DNA of 56,742 nt from JADKFD01 sp050250665. GTDB lineage: Bacteria > Pseudomonadota > Gammaproteobacteria > Xanthomonadales > SZUA-5. The translations under genes were made by a program, and so were the position numbers. Within the stretch, counting starts at the first letter, position 1; each line of letters begins with the position of its first letter. The stretch lies in assembly GCA_050250665.1 (NCBI GenBank), contig JBFWOF010000041.1, forward strand, positions 1-56,742, read 5' to 3'. Under the pieces are notes generated by a model, which made no database searches, was not told the DNA's origin, and worked only from the letters and a program-made list of their open reading frames with translations. Of the stretch, positions 50,777 to 56,742 are shown in pieces.

Positions 50777-51025
50777 GCCCGTTGTGCCGCGCAGCGGCTC
50801 AGCGGGGCTCTTTCGCGTCACCGCCCGGAGAGCGCTGCGCGCACTTCGGGCTACGACAAGCCGCTTTGCGTGCGTGGATTGCGACGCTATCAAATCCGGT
50901 CGACGCGAAGGACCCGGCCCTCGCCGGCGCACGCCGTGGTGTGTAGCCCGTTGTGCCGCGCAGCGGCTCAGCGGGGCTCTTTCGCGTCACCGCCCGGAGA
51001 GCGCTGCGCGCACTTCGGGCTACGA
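50777..51025. repeat. Direct duplication of an 80-bp segment
   Basis: Positions 50777-50856 and 50946-51025 are identical over 80 bp, with weaker similarity continuing about 20 bp. The unit starts GCCCGTTGTGCCGCGCAGCG. The duplication lies in the gene-free region between tetR and phoD (50714-51195). That region also contains a TCCAGACAAGTCTGGA palindrome (51091-51106) and no gene. Confidence 0.9.
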
Positions 51026-51195
51026 AAGGCCGATTTGCGCCAGCGCACGCCGACTTGTCGGGACGCTTGTTCGGCACAGCAGCAAGAGCGTCCAGACAAG
51101 TCTGGACCTACCAGAGCCCTGTACCCACGTCATCGCGATTTCTTCTTGCCACACTTCGCTGGCAAACTCCGGACTCGTTTTTTCGGAGCGGAACG

Positions 51196-52818
51196 ATGCA
51201 CAGGCTCACCGAGTGGATACGCCATCTCTCACGGCAGACGACGCTGCCGCGCGACCCCCTCGCCCGCCGTCGATTCCTGCATCAGGCCGTCTGGACTACG
51301 ACTGCCATCGCGCTCGGCGGCGGCATGGTCCGACCGCTGGCGGCGCAATCCCCGGCTCGGGTGCGCTTCGTCGCCGATCCTTTCACGCTGGGCGTGGCCA
51401 GCGGCTATCCGCATGCGCACGGATTCAGCGTGTGGACGCGTCTGGCACCAGCGCCGTCACTGGCCAATGGCGGCATGGGTGAAGAGCGCGTCCCGGTACG
51501 CTGCGAAATCGCCGATGACGAGCAGTTCTCATCGATTCGGCAGTCGCTTGATTTCGAGGCCGCGCCGGAAGTGGCCCACAGCGTGCATCTGGACATCCAG
51601 GGTCTGGATCCGGCGCGCAGCTACTTCTATCGATTCCTGAGCGGCGATGCCGTCAGCCCGGTCGGTCGCACGCATACGCTCCCCGCCGAGGGATCGCCGT
51701 TGGCGCGCTACCGCATCGCGCTCGCGAGTTGCCAGAACTACGAACATGGCTACTTCAGCGCCTACACCCAGATGCAGCGGGATCAACCGGATCTGGTGCT
51801 CTTCCTCGGCGACTACATCTACGAAAGTCAGTGGGGCGATGACCCGATTCGACGCCATCTCGGCGCCGAAGCGGCGACCCTGGACGGCTATCGCCAGCGG
51901 CACGCCCAATACAAGCTCGATGCCGACCTGCAGGCCGCCCATCAGCGTGGGCCCTGGGTGTTTGCCTGGGATGATCACGAGGTCGACAACGACTATGCCG
52001 GCGAGCAGTCCGAGAATCTGGACCCGGCCTTCCTGCTGCGCCGCGCCGCCGCTTACCAGGCCTATTTCGAGCATATGCCGGTGCCCAGACGCATGTTTCC
52101 GCGCGCCGCCGAGATGCGCCTGTACACGCACTTCGATATCGGCGATCTGCTGCGCATCTATCTGCTGGATGACCGTCAGTACCGTACGCCGCAAGCCTGC
52201 CCCAAACTCAATCGCCACGGTTCCCAGGTGCTCAGCCACTGCGATGAGCTGAGCAATCCCGAGCAGACCCTGTTGAGTCGTGCTCAGGAGGAATGGTTGG
52301 GTCAGAGTTTCCGCAGCAGTCGCACGCGCTGGAATCTGATCGGACAACAAACCCTGTTCGCGCCCCTGGATGAGGATCCGGGCCCGGACCGTGGTTCATG
52401 GACCGACGGCTGGGATGGCTATCCGCTGGCCAGAGAGCGACTGCTGGAGCAACTGAAAAGCAGTCAGCTGAAGAATCCGATCATCGGCGGCGGCGATCTG
52501 CACGCCGGCATCGTCGCAGCCGTACCCGGCGATTCCCGGCGTTTCGATTCCCGCCCGGTTGCCAGCGAATTCGTGGCCACCTCGATCTCCGCCGATGCCC
52601 GCCCACAGTCCTACTATGACGAGCGCCGCACCGAGAATCCGCACATTCAGCAGATCCGCAGCGACCAGCGCGGCTATACGCTGCTCGACTTCGAGACCAG
52701 CGCGATGCAGGCCAGGATGCAGGTCGTCAGCGATGTGCGCGTGCGCAATCCGGAATTCCTGACCCAGGCGAGCTACAGGGTCGAGGACGGTCGGCCGGGG
52801 CCCGAATTGATGAGCTGA
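51196..52818 (+). CDS. phoD: Alkaline phosphatase D, Tat-exported
   Basis: This 540-residue protein starts at the ATG at 51196, giving a twin-arginine signal peptide: RRRFLHQAVW followed by a hydrophobic stretch and a cleavage site near LAAQ|S (about residue 51). PhoD N-terminal domain (about 55-165; DPFTLGVASGYPHAHGFSVW) is followed by the metallophosphatase core with ASCQNYEHGYFSAYTQM, FLGDYIYE, WDDHEVDNDYAG and GGGDLHAGI. The enzyme hydrolyses phosphomonoesters or diesters in the periplasm with Fe3+ and Ca2+ as metals in characterised members. No Pho box was recognised upstream. Confidence 0.93.
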   Translation: MHRLTEWIRHLSRQTTLPRDPLARRRFLHQAVWTTTAIALGGGMVRPLAAQSPARVRFVADPFTLGVASGYPHAHGFSVWTRLAPAPSLANGGMGEERVPVRCEIADDEQFSSIRQSLDFEAAPEVAHSVHLDIQGLDPARSYFYRFLSGDAVSPVGRTHTLPAEGSPLARYRIALASCQNYEHGYFSAYTQMQRDQPDLVLFLGDYIYESQWGDDPIRRHLGAEAATLDGYRQRHAQYKLDADLQAAHQRGPWVFAWDDHEVDNDYAGEQSENLDPAFLLRRAAAYQAYFEHMPVPRRMFPRAAEMRLYTHFDIGDLLRIYLLDDRQYRTPQACPKLNRHGSQVLSHCDELSNPEQTLLSRAQEEWLGQSFRSSRTRWNLIGQQTLFAPLDEDPGPDRGSWTDGWDGYPLARERLLEQLKSSQLKNPIIGGGDLHAGIVAAVPGDSRRFDSRPVASEFVATSISADARPQSYYDERRTENPHIQQIRSDQRGYTLLDFETSAMQARMQVVSDVRVRNPEFLTQASYRVEDGRPGPELMS

Positions 52819-52837
52819 GGCACCGCAGCGCCACCGC

Positions 52838-52868
52838 CACGTAGTCCGCGATGCGGACCACGTGAGCT
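52838..52868. repeat. Hairpin REP downstream of phoD
   Basis: Another member of the hairpin family: CCACGTAGTCCGC / GCGGACCACGTGAG with stem GTCCGC/GCGGAC. Confidence 0.8.
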
Positions 52869-52996
52869 ACGTCCGCGGCGAGCTGAGTTTGCGTTCTCTG
52901 CGGACCGCGGTTCGCTTCAACCGGCTCGCGGCCGGCGCCTTGGCGGTCAGGACCGCAGTGCTTGCCGCAGAATGCCTTTCCAGTGAGGGGAACACG

Positions 52997-53812
52997 ATGC
53001 AGATAGTCCAGCGACTGGCTCTAATGATCATGGCCGCAGCCCTGCTGCAGGCTTGCGGCGGCGACCGTGCAGAGCGACCCAAACCGGCCATGATCAGCCC
53101 CGAAGACATGGCTGACATCGGTCGCGCGGCCTTCGAACAAGTCAAGGCCAAGAGCACGATCAGTACCGATTTCGAATCGCAGAGCCGTCTGCGCTGCGTG
53201 GTCGGCTTGCTTGCCGCCGAGTTGCCTGAGAATGCCCGCGACTGGGACTGGCAGACGCTGGTCTTCGATGATCCTGCGGTCGATGCCTTTGCCCTGCCCG
53301 GCGCTGCGGTCGGCATCAACAGCGGCATGCTGGCATTGATCGATGATGAGGCCGGACTGGCGGCCGTGCTCGGCCATGACCTCGCCCATCTGCAGCTGCA
53401 ACATGCTGCAGCCCGGGTATCCGGGGCCTTCACGGCAGACACCGCGATCGCCGCAGTGCAGACCTATCGCGGCGCGCAGGGTCCGCAGCAGTCGCTCACC
53501 CTGTATGCGCTGCTGGGGTTGGGCTCCCGCGTCGGTCTGCCATTGGCCTACACCAGTGCCGACGAATCAGCGGCTTTTCGCGCCGGCCTGGAGCTGTCGG
53601 CACGGGCAGGCCATGACCCGGCGCAGATGCTTGCATGGTGGCAGAAACTGGCCGCCACCAGCACCGACAGCCGTCCCGCCTGGGTCAGCCTGCATGGCGA
53701 TCCCGCGGCCCGATTGGCCGAGCTGCGTGCGGCTATGCCGGAACTGGTCACCTTGTTCCAGGCGGCCCAGGCCAGCGGCAAGAGACCCGATTGTCGTTCC
53801 TCCTCGGGGTGA
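52997..53812 (+). CDS. Lipoprotein related to M48 metallopeptidases, altered active site
   Basis: This 271-residue protein starts at the ATG at 52997, with GAGGGG 7 bp upstream. It has a lipoprotein signal ending LLQAC (Cys20). The overall layout matches M48/LoiP-type peptidases: FALPGAAVGINSGMLALIDD (98-117), then the metal-site region VLGHDLAHLQLQH (His127, Asp128, His131), and a glutamate (Glu190) in DESAAFRAG. The normal HExxH is HDxxH, and the Asp that follows the third ligand in the family is Phe194. It may be a weak or inactive peptidase, or a scaffold. The ORF extends upstream, but the Shine-Dalgarno and lipobox fix the start. Confidence 0.8.
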   Translation: MQIVQRLALMIMAAALLQACGGDRAERPKPAMISPEDMADIGRAAFEQVKAKSTISTDFESQSRLRCVVGLLAAELPENARDWDWQTLVFDDPAVDAFALPGAAVGINSGMLALIDDEAGLAAVLGHDLAHLQLQHAAARVSGAFTADTAIAAVQTYRGAQGPQQSLTLYALLGLGSRVGLPLAYTSADESAAFRAGLELSARAGHDPAQMLAWWQKLAATSTDSRPAWVSLHGDPAARLAELRAAMPELVTLFQAAQASGKRPDCRSSSG

Positions 53813-54137
53813 GCCCGTCGCCATGGATTGACCCAGAACAAGGACAGATGGCACGCGCTGCAGGACCATCCGGATGTGCTGACTGCCACCGCCAACCCTA
53901 CGCCGGCGTATGTAAGCCCTTGGCTGAACTACATTCACGATTGTCACAAATCTGTCTTGGGCGCCATCACACTTGGGGGTATAGTCCGCGCCGCTTGCAT
54001 CCCGGGAGGGCGATGCTGAGCGTCCGCTGCACCGGTGCCGCGCAGAGCTGATCGCGCGCCCAGCCTTCCCTGCATTTCGCTCCATCGCCAGTGCGCATGT
54101 CGGCGCGCTGCCCGTGAATCTAATTCGAGAGAAAGCC
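53813..54137. other. Promoter region of the leucine dehydrogenase gene
   Basis: This 325-bp gene-free stretch contains a good sigma-70 promoter (see separate entry) and an untranslated leader of about 145 bp. No repeat of the REP families was seen. Confidence 0.7.
53957..53985 (+). promoter_or_regulatory. Sigma-70 promoter upstream of ldh
   Basis: TTGGGC (53957-53962) is followed by a 17-bp spacer and TATAGT (53980-53985). Transcription should begin near 53992, leaving a leader of about 145 nt before the ATG at 54138. Confidence 0.65.
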
Positions 54138-55238
<1,101 letters not shown>

Positions 55239-55684
55239 GGACTCGGGACCCGGGACTCGGGACTCGGGACTCGGGACTCGGGACCCGGGAGCCGGGACCC
55301 GGGACCCGGGAAAGGCTGCGGGTTCCGGGCTCTGGTGGGTCCAGACTTGTCTGGACGCTCCTGGCGACCTGCTCCTCTCCATGAACACATGTCGTAAGTG
55401 TTGATGCGTCATTGCGAGGAGCGCAGCGACGAAGCAATCCAGTGCTTCTGCGGCTGAGTGTCTGGCTTGCTTCCCCGGATCATGCCCGGGGTCGCAATGA
55501 CGCCGGGGGTTCATGACCCGGCGGCAGTGTCGGGCCAATACAGGTGGCTCGCAACAACGAAGAGAACCCATATTCCGGCAGGCACCATTCAGTCACCCCC
55601 GGTCCTCCCGGTTTCACGACGCTGCCCAAGCTATCCTGCGTCAATCGGTTGTTTCATCTCACTCAGCAAACGCGGAGCAAAGCC
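55239..55684. repeat. Repeat-rich spacer between ldh and the acyl-CoA dehydrogenase
   Basis: Tandem GGGACTC/GGGACCC heptamers (about ten units, 55239-55312) come first, followed by a TCCAGACTTGTCTGGA palindrome (55340-55355). The composite CGTCATTGCGA element with its second half is at 55407-55555. No gene was seen. The two flanking genes may therefore not share one transcript. Confidence 0.88.
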
Positions 55685-56647
55685 ATGACCCCCTTCTCAC
55701 TCGGCGAAGACCTGGATCTGCTGCGCGATACGGTGCGCCGCTTTGCCGACGCCGAGATCGCGCCGCGGGCCGAGGAGATTGATCGCAGCAACGACTTCCC
55801 GCGTGACCTCTGGCCCAAGCTCGGCGAACTCGGCCTGCTCGGCATCACCGTGGACCCGGAATACGGCGGCAGTGGCATGGGTTATCTGGCGCATCTGCTG
55901 GCGCTGGAAGAGATTTCGCGAGCCTCGGGCTCGGTCGGTCTGTCCTACGGCGCACATTCGAATCTGTGCGTGCAGAACCTCTACAACAACGCCAACGCCG
56001 CCCAGCGGGCCAAGTACCTGCCCAAGCTCTGCAGCGGCGAATGGGTAGGTGCGCTGGCGATGAGCGAGCCCGGCGCCGGCTCGGATGTGGTCGGCTCCAT
56101 GGCCTGCAGGGCCGAGAAGCGTGGCGATGTCTGGGTCGCCAATGGCTCGAAGATGTGGATCACCAACGGACCGGACGCCGAAGTGCTGGTGGTCTACATG
56201 CGCACCGCGCCCAAGGACCGGGGTTCGCGCTGCATGACCGCCTTCATCGTCGAAAAGGGCATGCCCGGATTCAGCACAGCGCAGAAGCTGGACAAGCTCG
56301 GCATGCGCGGTTCCAGCACCTGCGAGCTGGTGTTCGACAACTGCGAAATCCCCGACGAAAACGTGCTCGGCGAAGTCGATCAGGGCGTCAAGGTACTGAT
56401 GAGCGGACTCAACACCGAACGCCTGGTGCTCACCGGTGGACCTCTGGGGCTGATGCAGGCCGGGTTCGAACTCAGCCTCGGCTACATGCGCGAGCGCAAG
56501 CAGTTCGATCAGCCGATCGGCAGCTTCGGCATCATGCAGGCCAAACTCGCCGACATGTACACCTCGCTGCAATCGGCACGCGCCTACGCCTATCGCGTGG
56601 CCGAGGACTATGACGCCGGCCGCGAGCTGTTTGCCGGCAAGCACTGA
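55685..56647 (+). pseudogene. ivd: Isovaleryl-CoA dehydrogenase, C-terminally truncated
   Basis: This 320-residue acyl-CoA dehydrogenase starts at the ATG at 55685. It matches isovaleryl-CoA dehydrogenases: LAMSEPGAGSDVVGSM, FVIxKGMPGFSTAQKLDKLG-type segment, and the internal catalytic base Glu245 in GLNTERLVLTGGPLGLMQAG, which is characteristic of this subfamily. Family members are about 385-390 residues. Here the reading frame ends after YDAGRELFAGKH, so the last 60-70 residues (normally including the QCLGGAGY and GTNEIRR segments) are missing. The 95 bp that follow in the window do not encode them in any frame. The product may be inactive. It should act next to leucine dehydrogenase in leucine breakdown. 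Confidence 0.8.
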
Positions 56648-56742
56648 GGCGCGCGCGAACCCGTGGTGCTGGCGGCACCTGGCGCAGTGAAGACGTCGAA
56701 TCCCGAAATCTGGGGGCAAAGCTTCACGCCTTTGTCGTTTAC
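56648..56742. other. Right window edge; no gene visible
   Basis: The 95 bp after the truncated acyl-CoA dehydrogenase do not encode the missing C-terminus and contain no recognised repeat. A rearrangement or insertion may begin close to 56625. Confidence 0.4.

Overview
The window is high-GC gammaproteobacterial chromosome, most likely from the order Lysobacterales (Xanthomonadales), outside Xanthomonas itself. The evidence is the gene families and neighbourhoods (metG next to a stand-alone rnfB, an ATP-grasp cyanophycin synthetase, two-domain CorC, DUF4105), secreted proteins ending in a short Asp/Asn-Gly-Phe tail, and several families of intergenic palindromes. No rRNA or tRNA gene was recognised.

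Positions 1-4438 form a chromosomal integron. An IntI-type tyrosine recombinase (3110-4438, +) reads away from an attI region (about 2665-2730). Cassettes on the minus strand extend leftward and are separated by five nearly identical 86-87-bp attC sites. Cassette contents are a small membrane protein, a cassette without a convincing gene, a TonB-C-domain lipoprotein, an exported protein, another cassette without a clear gene, and the start of a GNAT acetyltransferase cut by the window edge. The attC ends carry an ATG just before the crossover point, so attC can supply start codons to cassette genes.

Positions 4905-21100 hold mainly core genes: an FHA-GAF-SpoIIE phosphatase, a 54-bp-period REP array, aat, cphA with an ATP-grasp-less Mur-ligase paralogue, an S9 peptidase, mrp/apbC, metG, rnfB, a glutaryl-CoA-dehydrogenase-like enzyme and a membrane left-handed beta-helix acyltransferase.

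Positions 22222-36475 are richer in secreted and signalling genes. Two secreted proteins come first. They are followed by a translationally coupled set of FHA-GAF protein, Ser/Thr kinase with TPRs, histidine kinase and LuxR-type response regulator. Next come an FG-GAP beta-propeller, a DUF5666 protein and the DNA-repair pair Lhr-type helicase/PdeM.

Positions 37106-43119 are leftward operons: an atypical SDR with photolyase, and corC-DUF4105-corA-GNAT (divalent cation homeostasis). Positions 43353-50687 hold a secreted tandem-repeat protein, a lipoprotein, a MITE-like element, enoyl-CoA hydratase with an ABC exporter, and an alpha/beta hydrolase with its probable TetR regulator. Positions 51196-56647 hold a Tat-exported PhoD phosphatase, a lipoprotein resembling M48 peptidases but with an altered active site, leucine dehydrogenase, and a C-terminally truncated isovaleryl-CoA dehydrogenase. 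The last two suggest branched-chain amino acid catabolism.

Intergenic DNA is full of repeats: hairpin REPs whose stems covary, a composite palindromic element starting CGTCATTGCGA, and several unrelated tandem repeats that share a 7-bp period. One REP lies in frame inside metG.
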